This document shows positions 24,205-39,033 of a stretch of DNA of 64,000 bases, piece by piece (positions within the stretch are counted from its first letter, which is position 1; every line of letters begins with the position of its first letter). This stretch comes from Rhizophagus clarus (Eukaryota; Glomeromycota; Glomeromycetes; Glomerales; Glomeraceae). The DNA is taken from assembly GCA_015698045.1 (NCBI GenBank), contig BLAL01000081.1:230656-294655 (forward strand). Direction: 5' to 3'. The position numbers and the translations under genes were made by a program. Below the pieces are notes generated by a model that did no database searches, had not been told where the DNA came from, and saw only the letters and a program-made list of their open reading frames with translations.

Positions 24205-25570
24205 CTTATTCTTTTTCATTTCTTTGTATAAATTTATTATAATTAGTTTTTTTCCATTTATTATTTAGTATATATATATTCTATATTATATTTTCCCTTT
24301 TTTTCTTCCTATTTTCTAAATTTGTTTAAAAGTTCAATCTTTGTTACCTTTTCCAAATAACTATTTTCCTTGTATAACTTTCTTCTTTTTAAATGTAAAT
24401 AAATTCAAGAGTAACAATCTCTTAGATAAGATTAAAAATCACGTTTTGATTCTTGATTTTTGCATTTTCTCCACTTTATTCTAATTGATATAAATATATT
24501 AGACCATAAATAATCTGAATGACATGATTTCTTTAGAAAGTTACTATGGGAAATGAATATTAGCCAAAATACTTAAAAAAGATATTATTACGAGTAACGA
24601 AATTTAATCTCATGATAAAAAGACAATACAAGAAAAACGCCAATTAAGCCAAATTCGCCAAAACTTTTGAGAGAGAGACACCAATTCAAAACAAGTTTAA
24701 ATTATTAAATGCGTTGTAGAATTAAAGAAATGTGATAGAACATTGAGAGAACACCGAGAGAAATGTGATGTGAGAGTTTGACCGAGTTGAGAGAGTTGAA
24801 TACTTGATACACCTGATAAATAATAAATAATACAATCAATCCAATAATCCAATCCATCCAATCATCCAATCATCCAATCATCCAATCCATTCAATCAATC
24901 AACATCTAATCAATAACATTGGTACTCGTGTACTCATGGTACGTAGTAATGTACTCGGTACTCAAATAACAAATAACTGATAACTCAATAATCACAACTT
25001 ACAATTAATATACACACATTTCGTACGTTAACACAGTTAACACGCTATTCACGTTATTTTAACTATAATCTAACCTAAACCATTGTATGTGCATCTTGTT
25101 TAGGTTTGTAGGCTAACAACAAGCCATACAAATTAGATATTACGCATGCATATTTATAAATTACATAGTCTAGAATCTTTACGGGATCTGACGTTTATGG
25201 AGATTTTATACTAATGGCTTCTTATCAGCGAACCTTTGAAAGATTGATGGTGTTTAAAGAAACTCTTTTATTTTTACCTAAAATGAAAATTAATTTAAAC
25301 TTAGTTTTAAACAAAGACTGACTGAGGTAACACTGCTGTATTACATGAAATCACCTGAACCATTCTTGCATTTTTTTTTTTTTTTTTTTTTTTTTTCAAA
25401 GGGGATTTATAATTGGATATTGTTTGTGAAAAAAAGTAAATTTCGATAATTGTGCTGATGTGATAATCTTACATAAATGAAAAATGACCATTTTTTGACA
25501 TATTTACTTTCCGGGTAATTGTATAATAGAAAATTCTGGTGATTTACGTCCCCAATATATTATTATAAAA

Positions 25571-25603
<33 letters not shown>

Positions 25604-28600
25604 ATACGTATTATTAAAAATTTATGTGGAGAAAAAAAAAAAAATAAAATGAAAAAATAAAAATAAAAAAAAAATAAAATAAATAAAATTTAAAAAGTTT
25701 TGTAAATAGTTAAAAAGGTATAAAAAAGGAGGGGAAAATTCACAACTCAGGTGAACAAAATATTTGAATTATTTTTAGATCAAAGATTTTTTGCATTATT
25801 ATTATTATTATTATTATTATTACTGTTATTATTATTGCTGAAAAAAAATTTCAAGTAAAATGAACCATATCTTCTTTTTTAAATGTTATTTAAGTACTTT
25901 ATACATGAATGAGTAAAATACTCGCCGTAGCGGATATATCAATTCCGTCCTCTGATATATAATGATGATATACAGGCGACATTACAGTTTACAGATAGCG
26001 TTTTATGATATACAGGCAGCATTTTTATGATATACAGACGCAATATGGATTTCTTTTTTTAATTATTACAAAGAAAAATTTCGTTAGAAAACATTTTTAA
26101 TTATACCAAGGGTAAAGGATTTGTTTCATATATTCATTATATTCATTCATTCATGCGATTTGATTTGATGATTTACATTTTTTTTTCCTTTTATGGTAAA
26201 CGTTTTTTGCATTGCCACAAAGTTTTTGGTTGTTCAATATTTCATGTGATGATGTGAAATATTAAGAGCTCGTGAGAAGTTTTTGATTAATTTGATATTT
26301 ATTGTTTATTGAAAAATTTGAAATTTCTTTTTTCAAATATGATTCTTTGCAAATCCTTTTTTTTTCTGTGATCTAGTAGAATTATATCTAACAAACAATT
26401 GTTTGATATATTTATAGAATTTTCCATAATTTCCAAATATTATCGTAAAGTTTATTTTTAAGTTTTAAAAATTTTACGAAAGATTTTTTTTGCGAAAAAG
26501 AAATATTTTTTTTTTTTTTTTTTAATGGTTCATAAAATAAAAAAAAAATATTGTATTGTATTGTTTTTTTAAAAAATTTTTTTTTTTTTTTTTTTTTTTG
26601 AGATTAAAAGAAAGATAAGATAATAAAAAATTTTTTTTTTTATTATTATTATTATTAAACAATAATTTTAACAAGTTTTAAACAAATAAAAATTTAATAT
26701 TCGACGATCTTGGCGCCAAGTAAATGTAATCGTACGAGTAAATGGTGACAGTAATTTGGATTATAAATTTTTTTTTTTTTTTTTTTATTTATTTATTTAC
26801 TTCTATTAATAGAATAAAAAAAAAAAATCCAAACAAAATTAATCAATACCTAAATTGTATTCTTTTTTTTAAAAATAAACTTCTTTTTAAACTTGTTTTT
26901 AAAAACAATTATTTAATTCTTAGTGTAAGGTTCGTGAGAGGTTTGTGAGAGGTTTGTGAGAGGTTTTTTTTGAAGAGACTTATCAGTAAATGTAAAAAAA
27001 AAAAATATTAATAAAAATATTATTAATTTTCAAAATTTTTTTTAACGAAAACTCTTTAAAATACATAACAATACTAGCACATCAACGAGCACGAATTATT
27101 ATTACTATTATTATCCCCCTTTTTTTTCTTGTCCGATGTTCACGAATTGTACTATAACATAATAAAAAATGGTTTAGAATAAGAATCTTAAATGGGACAA
27201 TTAAAGAAAATAAATGCTTTCCACTCCGTTTCTTTCATATCAATTAAAAGAAAAAGGAAAAGGCGAAAAAAAAAAAAATAATAATAATAACCAAATGTGA
27301 TATGTCAAATAAATTGGCGACGGAGTAAGGTCATAAGAAAATGCTTGCATTATGACGCTATTGAAAAAATTTATTTGAAAAACCAAAAAATAAATCTAAT
27401 TTGAGTTACAAACAAATGATAAGATTTTTTTGATTTCAAAAAAAGGGACTCCTCTATATGGAAATAATTGTTATTTGACAAAGGTTCAATTATAACACCT
27501 TTTCCATATATATATGAAAAACCCCGCCAAGAAAAAAAAGTAACAAAACGAACCCCTCATAACTTGTAACTTATTATGGAAATAATGCAATATTATGAAA
27601 TATTTTGATTTGCTTTCATTCGTACTATACCTTTTTCTCATATTTTGTCAGTTAAAAGCCAAGAGCCAAGAAAGAGGATTTTCCGATGTTCCGATGATTC
27701 TTTGTTTAGAAGGATGGAGTCAAAAAACTTTAAGGAGAAAAAACTAAGCGTTATGGATAATTACTAATACCGATTTACGGATAATTTATTATTCGAATTA
27801 TGAAATAAGTATAATTGTTGCTATTTTTCATATCCAAACGTTTACATCATATGAATGATTCGTATATCGTACGACAGAATATTCTATTAAGCCTATTTTA
27901 AAAAAAGAACAAAATGTCACCTTTTTTTTAAAAAAAGTTAAAAAGGCAAAATTTTACAATATAATAACTATATATAATATGGTTAACATATATACTGATA
28001 TATATATATATACGTAATATACGTAAACATCATAATACATAAAACATATATATAACATTATATAACATTTACAATACATATTATATAACATTATAAGGTT
28101 TTCAATTTTGTAATACGGAATATTCGTCTGAAGACCCGATTACCGTGACAGCTACAAAATTTTCTCATAATTTTATTAGTGTAGGTTTATAAAATTATTG
28201 AAACAATGAATTTATTGAATTTATTCGGATAATTCCCAAATAAAATGTGATAACTACTTAATTTGGCAATGATTTATTTTTAGTTCTATTTGTTATACAA
28301 ACAAAAAGGTTATTTTTAAAACAAAAAAAAAAAAAAAAGAAAAATCTTTGGAAAAAAAAAAAACAAATTTTTTTTTCTTTCTAAATCTTTTAAAATTGTA
28401 TGAAAACAAAAAAACATTTTCTTTTCTTTAAAGAACGTTACAGTAAAAGTAAATATTTATTAAATTGCAACGTAAAGATTCGTTAAATTTGCCGGTAATC
28501 TCTAATCACATCATGATTCGTTTTTATCCCATCTTTTTTTTTCATTCTATTTTATAATGAGATCGTACTGGGGAAGTAAAGATTGGGATGTGATAAGTCA

Positions 28601-31600
28601 TGTGAAGCAATATCATCGCGTATATATATAGTAAAGTCGTCCCTTCTGTCATCAATTCATTGATTCACACTATGAAATCACGTAAAGTAAAAACAAATAA
28701 AAAAATTAAAGGAAAAAAAAAAATTTATTTTTAAAAGAATTCCTATAATTAAAACTTCTGGAATGTTAAAAATAAAAAAAAATATCAAGGTTGTAATCTA
28801 CTTAAGTCTTTGTTTCAATCGATAATTATATAAGTTCGTTAAACAGGAATTTTGCCGTTAAACGTTCTAATTCACGTGAAAGTCTTTTTTTTTTTCTTCA
28901 CTTGATGATGACGACTATAACGGCACAATCCGAAAATTTTTGATAGGATGATAGTGTAACATCTTGGCAAATAATTTACTTGGCTTGCGTTTTTTTTTTT
29001 TTTAAATATGTTTTAATGATAAATTATGGTTTTATTCTAAACATAATAAGGCATTTTAGCGAAATTATTTTAATTATTTTACTATAAAAGAGAGAAAAAA
29101 AATTTTTTTTTCTTTTTATTTTTACGTGATATCGTGATATATTAATTACATTGATCATAATTATCTTGCTCTTCTTGTCCCTTTTCTCATCCCTATTAAC
29201 GGATATCGGATATTTGCTTATCCCTATTGGCGGATATCGGATGTTTGCTGGTGTCTTGGCACTTTCTCCCCAAATTTTTTTTATTTACGAGATTGAATAT
29301 TAATTAGTAAAATTTACATCCAAAACTGGCAGTTCCAAAAATTCCCAAGATCAAAAGATTATGCTGACTATGCCGATTAACGCAGAAATTAGAATGAAAT
29401 TGTTTTTCGATTGTATATAAATACATTATTAATAGTATTAAACATAATAAAATTTTTACACTATAAGCATAATAAAATTTATAATTTCTATTGGTATGTA
29501 TTTTTGATGTATTCCCATGCACTTCTGTGTATTCTGTGCATTATGATGTATTCTGATGTGTTCTGATGTACGTTTTTTGATCGAATGATTTCCTCCACAT
29601 CACTTTTTTTTTTTTTCTCGAATCACATGATTATTAGTTAAAAAACTTATATTTTGAAGCGAAACCTTATATTGCTTAATATGTTATAATTAAACGTAAT
29701 AATCGTATAATCGTGTCCTAATATCGTTAAAGAGAAATATACATTTTAAGTCATTATTGTATTATTATCAAAAAGCCTATTGTAGCACCGTGCCAAGGAA
29801 ATTGCACCGTGCCAAGAATATTTTAAAAAAAGTTTAGTTCTCACACCGAATTGGGGTTGTAATTTTAATCATGTCTGAATTAGTAATCGGGCTTTCCGAT
29901 TGATCGTTTTGTACAACCAATTACTAAAATTCATTCTCATTTAAAATGTTTTTAATGTTTTTATACAACTTAATAATTTAATTATGTAAACTACAATTAA
30001 ATTTTTTACATGACCGATAAAAGAAATGTTTAATATGTACATAATAAGGGATCATAATGACAGGAAACAAATGTTTATTGTTACTTGTCCATGATCATGA
30101 TTATCTATGATAAAAAAAATTCAGCCCATTTATCGCCCAATGTTAATAATTATTTATTACCATTTTCAAAATGGTTGAAATTTTTAAGCGCTTTTCCGAA
30201 TGTTTTCTGAATTCGTTCATGATAATAACAAGATATAACCTGATATAACTGGTCATAACCTGTATACTTTCCGGACAAAAAAGAAAAAACAATGAGTTTT
30301 CTTTTTGCTCAGGTTTACATTCTAAATTAGTCCGGAAAAACATGCCTTTCTTTTTTCCTTTCTTCTCACAACCATACCATTTAAACCATTTTGTAACTTA
30401 CCCATAAAAAGTAAGAAGCAAGTAAATGTTTTTTTGTTTTTTTTTTTTTTTTTAAAGAATTCAGTTGAAAGGTTCGTCCATATAAATTCAAGTAAAAATT
30501 CAGGTAAGTTCAAGTGAGGTTCGGGTAAGGTCCGGGTACTTGTATTGTTTTTATTATTATATCTGTAAAATCTGTAATTATCGCATTTTAGTTACACTGC
30601 ATTGAAGGATAAATTAAATCTTTTATTTTTAAAAAAAAAAGTCTCGAACCGAACTCAATTTGGTGATTATAATAATAATTGATCGTTTTGTACAACGCAA
30701 TAACTAATCAGGAATAAAAAATACTGTAAATGACTTGGGCTGTCTTCTATTTGCAAACACAATGATTATATTTATAGATATAGTATGTTATGATCGTTAT
30801 GTACATGAAATCTATTATTAAGATTTTAATAATTTATTTAATCGTATTCGTTATATTTCCATTTCATCACATTATGTTTTATTTGACAAGGTGTACCGTA
30901 TAACGTGAAATAAAATTATTATTTTCATTTAAAAAATATTCGTAAAATTAATCAGTACTGAAACGACTGAAAAGTAAATATCGAATATTATGATACAAGA
31001 TTTCTTTTTATATACTATATACCGATAGATACGTACTGTAGATAACGTGCATTAGCGTAATTAGGTTCTTGATGAATCGCATCGTCAAATAATAAAGAAA
31101 AAAAAAAAAATTATTTTGCAAACAAAGAGGGAAACAATATTATAACTCGTTTTATATTGGCAGGTGGTTTTTTTGTACAACATACATAAACGAAGATGCA
31201 TTTTTTTTTCATTTCGTAGTAAACAAAAATAAAATACAATGGATAAACAGCAAATCTTGGTGATACAGGAATTTTCTATGCGTATCAGCGTATGTCATTG
31301 TCATTTTGAATTAAGTGACCATCATATGCAGTATGGACTGTTGCATTATATCTTTGAATTAGATTTTATATGTACGGAGAGTTGATAATATTATACTGTA
31401 TCTTTGACCTTTGTAAGATTGTCAGTATTTATAAATAATTATAAAAGATTTTTATTACTATATAATTGAAATTTTAATTATATAAATTTATATTATACAA
31501 GAATTTCTATACATATTTACAAGAATTATGATGATTTTGAATTACATTATACTTTTTCTTGATCAGGCGTTATGAGTAAAAAAAAAAATTTGGTTATTCT

Positions 31601-31870
31601 AGAATTATATGAATTATATGATAAATTTATAGTATTCTTTATCATAATATTTGACAGGTTTTTAAATTTTGCATAAATTTATATAAATTTGTTGTATAAA
31701 GTTTTTTAAAAGTTTTTATGATTTATGATTTTCTTAAAAAAAAAAATCCAACAAATCCGTGCAAATCTATTATGTAAACTTACCGTTACATATGGTTAAA
31801 TTCTTGTAGATTATCAAAAAAAAAATGATATAATCTGATTTTTAAATTATTCATGGGAAGCCGAGATATC
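23538..31870. other. Long gene-free AT-rich region with microsatellites
   Basis: No supportable gene in 8.3 kb. Repeats seen: TTACACGA-type array at 23895-23945; CCAATCAT/CCAATC array at 24838-24900; AAAT array at 25570-25600; ATT triplets at 25796-25822; three copies of GATATACAGGC-like units at 25966-26040; GAGAGGTTTGT array at 26933-26966; a pair of CGGATATCGGATRTTTGCT units at 29199-29250; GTATTCTG-like units at 29527-29570. Many poly(A)/poly(T) runs of 10-25 nt occur. Confidence 0.6.
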
Positions 31871-31874
31871 ATTG

Positions 31875-31899
31875 ATCATCACGGCGGAGCCGTGATGAT
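31875..31899. repeat. 11-bp perfect hairpin, GC-rich core
   Basis: Left arm ATCATCACGGC, loop GGA, right arm GCCGTGATGAT. It is the most GC-rich structured spot in a region of almost pure A+T. No T-run follows, so it is not an obvious terminator. It may be a dispersed palindromic repeat. Confidence 0.75.
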
Positions 31900-32624
31900 G
31901 AGATCAAGGTTGATTCGTGAAATAACTAATTTATTTAAGGAGACGGCTAACGTACTATTGATAGACTTATCCTTTCGATAAACATCATCCAAATCACGAC
32001 TATTATGGTATAAGATTGATTTGGATTCGTTAAAAAATATTTTTGGAGTTTTTTTTTTGAAACATCATTATCATCCATCAAGATAATCCGGTTAAAATAA
32101 ATATTATTATTAATTTATTACCGCATAATGCAAATTTTAAGGAGTCGCTTGATATTGTACCCGAAAAACTTATATAATAATCGAAAAAGTATTTACATGT
32201 GACGCCTGGATAAAATTAGATTGTTTAATAATACCGTATAATCGTGATTCTTTACAGAGAGTAATATTATTATACATAAGGGGATTCTATGGCCGCATCA
32301 TCATCATCATCACCATCATCATCAGCTTAAAAGCTTTTTACTGCGCAATGTATCATGATGAATTGTTTGTCTGATTTGTGAAATAATGTGATGTTAGATT
32401 TCTTATTTATACCTCCCCAAATTCCGCTTGATTTTTCTTTTTCAACTATTAATTTATATTTATTTTTTCAAAACCAAATAATTCGTCCACTATTTCCAAA
32501 TAATTACGACATACAATTTTTCAATGAACTTCTTGATGAGTTCTAGAAACAAGTCAAACATTACCGGAAGAATGATATTCTATCAATTCATCTACCATTT
32601 CCCACACATACGTTAAAAAAACGT

Positions 32625-32963
32625 CAAAGCCATCAAAGAAGACGTCAAAGGCGTCAAAGAAGACATTAAAGGTGTTAAGGAAAGAAACAGCGCCTACTAT
32701 GAAAAGCCACCAGGAATTTGTTGCCGATAGGTTCATATGTCTAATATCTATAGTTTCTTTAAGAAAGAATCTTAAATTCAAATTCAACTAATGCCAGTAT
32801 TACGATGGTGCCATTTGAATGCTGCCCTAACAAAGACAACTTTGTAGCTGAGATGTTTTCGTCCAATCGGATACAAAAGATTCTTATTGGGCTTAGATTT
32901 GATAAAGATAACGTGACATCACTATTGAAGGCCCTTTTTGGGTTTCTTCAACTCTTTTTATAG
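32625..32963 (+). pseudogene. Coding-like fragments with heptad-like repeats
   Basis: At about 32620-32730 the plus strand reads NVKAIKEDVKGVKEDIKGVK then ERNSAYYEKPP and a stop, with a stop just upstream. The 15-21-bp DNA repeats make an amphipathic helix-like pattern. From the ATG at 32805 a second frame of 52 residues (CCPNKDNFVAEMFSSNRIQK, then LIGLRFDKDNVTSLL) runs to TAG at 32963. Neither is recognised. They may be exons or debris of one lost gene. The minus-strand reading of the first part (FFDAFDVFFDGF) is a mirror of the same repeat. Confidence 0.25.
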
Positions 32964-35900
32964 CTCATGTTGTTAAATCATCATTGGGGAACTGTACAGA
33001 GCAGTGTAATGACAGTAAATTTGATACTTGTATATATTGCTAATATATTTTAGACCATTACCAATGCATGAGCATGTGTTTATATCATTTCAATATACGG
33101 CATATTTATTGTATAGACAATGCAAAATTAATGTTAAAAATTCTTATACCCTATGTTAAATTATCATATTGCTATTGCTATATTTATCAGATTATTAAGT
33201 AAGATTTAATTTTTTTATACATTAGTATCTTTCTTAACATAAAATGTTTTAAATTCAATATTAATTGAGATTTATGATTTTATATTATTTAATCAATTTT
33301 TTTTTTATAAAAAAAATTTATATTATAGTTATTAAATCTGATAATTAATAAATATTAACTTATAATGGTTTATAGAAGAATACCAATGCCACGAAATATG
33401 GTTCATCCAATATCACCACCTCACCTCTGAATATTACTGCTTCGTCAATATCAACACCTCTGAATATTGCTATTACTGATTCATCAACATCAACACCTCC
33501 CCAAATATTACCACTTTATCATATAGTTAAACAGTTAACGCATTAATATATTTCTAATTCTATAATTCAATATTATAGAATATGGAATTATATACAGCTA
33601 ATGACAGTAGAGGGAGTCGGTCAAGGGCTGCGCGTTTATTTTATGACATATTATACAGATATTTAAAGATATTTTAGTATTTAGTGATTGAAATTTCATG
33701 ATTTTATGTTCATTAGATTCATTTTATTGCAAGAATTCAAATGTTAATAAATTATTATTGTATAACCAGTATTTATTGTATAATTATACTTTAAAAATTT
33801 AGAGGTTTTTTACAATATTTTTTGATTCAATGATTGGATTTTCATAGTTATTGGCCTATTCATTAAGATAATTCAAATAACTATGGTAAATATATATTGA
33901 TTGGATTAATAATGACTGAATTAAAATTTTTAACTATTTATTATACTAATTATGTAAAATATAGAATTCTTTTTCAAATTTGAAAAATGTGAAATATAAA
34001 TGTTTGATTAGATATAGAATAATATATGATTTAATTTTTAATTTATATTATATTTAATATATAATTTGGTAAAATAAAATATCTGGAATTCTGGATATTT
34101 TTAATCATCTTTTGTATATTATATTTCAATTTAATAAAAAAATTTATCATATATCAACCCATTTTTTATTTTAATAAATTATTTAATAATTTAATATATT
34201 AAATATATATTATTAAATATGAATTAATAAATCAAAAAAAAAAACTTTTTCTATTTCTTTTGAATTTTACTATAAATTTACAGTATAGTTAAAATTATAG
34301 AAACTGAAAATATTTATAGTTTTTTAAAATAATTCAGTTAAGCAAGAATTATTAAAGCAATCTTGTAAAAAAAGTTTTTATTTTATTTATTTTATTATAA
34401 AGATAATATCTGAAATATTTTTTTTTAATATATCTACCAGTTTCTTTTAACTTTTATATAATAAGCAAATTATATAATTAATAATAAAATTTAAAACAAA
34501 ACATATTCAAATAACTTTAAAAAGTTTACTCAATATTTATTAGAATATGATTTTTTTATTTTTTAATACCTTTCTTATATATAAATATAATAAAACTATC
34601 ATTTAAATATATTCTTAAAATCTTTTACTATTATTTAATAATAAAAATAATAATATAATTATTAAAAAATTTGGATTTATATTATATAACTTAATATATA
34701 TAATAATAAATAACAGGATTCAGTGTAGCCCTTTTACTAATCATTCTTTTATTACTTCTATAGTAACCAGCACAAGAGAATGGTGTGAGGATGTTCTGAA
34801 ATAATATCAAATTGAAGATTGACACAATAATGTTGAAGCAAACTGAGATGTGTCTTATAATCGATCATTTTAATTTGTCAAATATTCTTATCAAGTTTAT
34901 TTTTGATTCACGATTTGCAGGTTCAGTTTGCTGTCAACCAATCTCTTACAGGAAATAAGGCCAATTCCATTTTAAACGAGATGAAGCTAAGTTTTATTTT
35001 AAATTAGAAGAATGCAGTAATTAAATGTAAGCAAACCTATCCAAATGAAGTTAACTCCTTCAAATAAGGTAGAATATAACCTGATTATAGTAGATTTTTT
35101 TTATTTTGCTCATTATTTTCCTATATCTTGTTTTTGAAATTTTACTATTAAGTATACAAGACCACCAAAAAGTAAACTTCGCTTAAAGAAAGTCTATAAT
35201 AATCAATAATAATCATTATAGCGAGATACTTATTTTTATATTAATACTATGCTTATTATAGAAGAAGAATCATCATTTTGGAAGTATCCCTTCTGATAGT
35301 ACAGCACTACCAGATCTGCCACTACCACTGAATTTTATTTTGCCAAATGAGAAAATCCCTAATACATATTTATACAGTATGCTAACTAATATACAATATT
35401 GAAGTCTTCTCTCAGAAAAATTTGTCAAGAAAATTTATGAAGAAGGAATTAGGATGGCAAGTAATTATATTTTTTGTTGAAAACATTAATGTTAAGGGAT
35501 CAACTAGTTTCCTTGCTATTTAGGTTAATTAGTCGAGCTATAAATCAGTGCTGAAGCATAAGTGATCAATTGTGTATCAAAGAATACTACTGACTTTATT
35601 ATTTTAATCTTTAGAATGACCACAAGCAAATAAAAAAGAATAAAAATGTTGCAGACCTTTCTAATGACTAAACACACTCAAAAAAACCTTTCATGGAGTT
35701 CCATCAAAATCATAATTTGACATCTAATCTTTTTACTAAATTTAATTATGAAGAAGATAATAAAGCATTTTAGTTTTTGCTAAATTTCTGAAAGAATCTA
35801 ATATATATTATAAATATAGATATCGAGTCTGAATATTATGATACCAGAAAACAGCATAAGATTTTTTATTCATGAGAAGATGTAATTGATAAAATTAATT

Positions 35901-36779
35901 TCTGAGACACTTCTAAAAAGCATATAAGTACACAATGTGGTCATTGTTTTGTTGCATTCACTGTATGATATTAATTAACTATATATATTTACACACTTTT
36001 TCAATAGATTGTTGAAAGCTACAATCTCTCTAATAAGTTCTAGAATTTTTAATGGCTAACAATTTGACAGGTCAAAAAAACCCTGTATTTATGTTATAAA
36101 TAAGACATTCAAAAAATTCTGTGAATATCGCATTCTATCTGATTCATGTAATTTTATGACCATATTCAACATTATATTTATTATTCTCATATTAAAATAG
36201 TTGCCTTTCAAATATAATGCTCATCAAACATACAAAATTTTCATATCTTACTGTCACTTCAGCAATTTGAAACAAAATTTTTTGAAGACAATTATTTCTG
36301 AATCTGCCACTAGTAATGAATGATATAGCTCTCGAATATTCTTCTGTATGTTATTTTTCCCACTTTCAGATTCAGAGTTAAGTTATAAGAAATTGAAATT
36401 AAGCATTTTCTCCTTTAATTCTAGATGTTGAATTCTTTTACATTATTGAATGATATTTAGAATGTATGGTATGCTAATTTTTCTAAAGTTTTAGAATTGA
36501 ATGATCAAGACAAGGATAAATTTTGTCAGGTTCAAATTATTTTTAAAACTTGTAAATGTTGCATTCATTATAAGTTATAATTAATATAATACTGAATAAA
36601 ACATTTTCTTGCTATAGTTTATTATTAAGTTTGAAAAGCGTGAATAGCAATAATAAGAATACCTTTGTCTATAAAACTTTGTATGACCTATTTAAAGAAA
36701 TTTTTTACGATTCAATATTTGAGTTGATATAATAAGAGTTTGTATTTGTAAGTTTGCCATATGATTATTGAATTATGTA

Positions 36780-37400
36780 ACTACAAAAAGAGAAACTAAA
36801 TTACCTACAAAAGTAAAAAAATCTGGAATTAACCTATAAAAAAAGAAAAGTCTTTGAAGTGTCTTACAAAAAAAAAAAAAGAATGAACTAACTCACAAAA
36901 AGAAAAGAAATCCAAACCTGATCTTTAAAAAGAAAAAGACTCTCACCTTATAAGAAAATTAAATAAAAAAAAAAATATTAACTTCAATATAAAAAAATTA
37001 TTTTTAATGAAAAAAATAAAATATTTACAAAAGAAGAGGAAGTGAGATGCATGGATGAAAAATGAATAATAAAAATAAAAAAAAATTTTTAACAAAGTTG
37101 AAGAAAATAAAGAGAAATAAAAATAGAGAATAAAAAATAGAAAAAATCAAAAATAAAAATTTTTTTAAAAAAAAAGTGAAAAAAAAATTTTTTAAAAAGA
37201 AGGGGTTGAAATAAAGAATAAAATAGAAAGAAAAAATTTGTTATTTTTTATTAAAAAAAAAGGAGTAGCAGGTAAGAAGAAAATCAAGAGAAAAAAATTT
37301 TTTTTTAGAAAAAAGTTAGAAAGAGAATAGAAAAAAAATATGGGAAATAAAAAAAGGAGGTATAAATAAAAAATGAAAAGGAAAATAAAAAACATATTAT
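36780..37400 (+). repeat. Purine-rich (A/G) tract
   Basis: About 600 bp in which the plus strand is almost all A and G, with units such as AAAAAGAAAAG. It generates a false minus-strand Phe-rich frame of 67 codons. A similar tract occurs at 47160-47900. Confidence 0.75.
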
Positions 37401-38580
37401 AACAAAATAATAATCACGTGATTTTGTGTTATGATACCTGATACAAAATGACAGTAAAATTATTAAATTTAAAAATTCTGTATAGACAATTAGATATATA
37501 CATTCTGTATATATTAATTTTTTTGAAAAAATTCAAAATAAATTATGTATTAAATATACAGAATTGCTATATAGAATCTACAAAAACATATAATAATTAT
37601 ATATGAAATACATCATTTTTGTATACAGATTTTTTATAGGGCAGATTCTATCTAAAATTAAAATTTTCTTATAAGATGAAGTAAGATAATCATTTGGATA
37701 TAAGTGCTATAAAAAATGGTGATAAAGTATGAAGATTTAATATTTCCAGACAAAACTTGCTATTGAACATTAGAATCTAAAAAAAAATTAAAAAGCAATT
37801 AGTAATTGTTTCATAAATTAAAAAAAAATATAAAGTTGAATATGAAACTTATTATATATTTAAAAACTTGCTAATTGATATATTAAGTTAAAGCTGGATT
37901 TTCTATAAAATTAAAAAAAAAAGTTAAAAAAAAAAATCTATTAATTTTTGAAATTTTTTTCAAAAACTTGTTAGAATCTTAGAATCCAAATTAAGTCAGA
38001 ATCTTACAAAACATAAAAATGCAAATATTGGTTTTGTTACTTTAAAATCAAAACTAGCCATCTAAAAAAGTAAAAAATGGAACATCAGTAAATGTTATAT
38101 TAAAATAAATCAAAAATAAAAAATAAGTCTTCAGATCTTTCTACCAAAAACTTACATTTCTAAAAGTTTGAAGTAATTTTAGTTGTTTAAAAAAAAAAAA
38201 AAAATGAATATTAATATAATTTCATTAAAAAAAGAAAAATTGCAAAACTCAAAAACTCATATTTTGAATTAGTCTAAAAAGAAGAAAAATAAAATGATTA
38301 AGGTTGCTTACCTAAACTAATTTTAAATTTGGCTAAACATCTAAACTCTAGTTTTACTGATTTTTTAATAATACTTTACTATTATTTCACTATTTAATAT
38401 GATTTACTATAAGTTTTGACATTTGTCAAGTTTCGCTAATTTTTTACTAAGATTTTAATATAGTTTTGTCAAGTTTTACCTTTTTGACATTTAAATAGTT
38501 TGCTAAACTACCTAGTTTTGCCCAACAATCTTAGAAATGATTTTTGTTAAAAAAGTAATTAAATTCATACATATTTAAAG

Positions 38581-39033
38581 TAGTGTTACAATCCAGATCG
38601 TGTCAATCCATCAATCTGGCAGATTAATCTAATCTGAAGCATTTCAGATCATCCGTTAAAATTCAGTCAGATGATAGATGGATCTGGATAAAAAAGCGGA
38701 TGGGCCTGGATAATCCATTAAATCATAATTCTGGTAAGACTTATAGTGCTAGCCAAATTTATAAGTTTGTATAACATAAAAAACTTTTGTATTACTGTGT
38801 TTAACTAGGCAAAAAATTTTTTACGTGGTAGCTAAATATTTATCTGTGATCACGTGATATTATAATTTGGGCCAGAATTACAAAGTTGGCCCAAGTTACA
38901 AATTTAACAGATGATCCGGATGAAATCTGCGAATTCTTAGATGAATCTGGAAATCTGTGATGGCTATCCGGATCAACTAAATTAATCTGGATTGAACAAA
39001 ACAGATCACAGATTCATCTGGATCGTAACACTA
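38581..39033. mobile_element. hAT-like MITE (453 bp)
   Basis: The ends are TAGTGTTACAATCCAGAT at 38581 and, in reverse complement, TAGTGTTACGATCCAGAT at 39033: 17 of 18 bases match. The flanks ATTTAAAG (38573-38580) and GTTTAAAG (39034-39041) are an 8-bp target duplication with one change. TAGTG-type ends plus 8-bp duplications are typical of hAT elements. The interior is full of ATCTGGAT-like subterminal motifs in both orientations and has no open frame, so the copy is non-autonomous. Confidence 0.8.

Larger units (their letters stand above)
31901..38572. other. Gene-poor AT-rich region
   Basis: It holds a CATCAT microsatellite (32296-32325), weak coding fragments at 32625-32963, a degenerate array of CAACACCTC-like units at 33400-33520 and a purine tract at 36780-37400. 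Between 34.7 and 36.7 kb the base composition is less extreme and short coding-like phrases appear (for example near 34925 and 35300), but every frame is broken. This may be an old transposon that can no longer be read by eye. Confidence 0.5.

Noticed and set aside
23895-24900. Possible CRISPR-like spacing of TTACACGA and CCAATCAT units.
   Set aside because: Units are contiguous microsatellites without unique spacers, in a eukaryotic context.
37192-37395. 67-codon Phe-rich minus-strand frame.
   Set aside because: Purine-tract artefact, as above.
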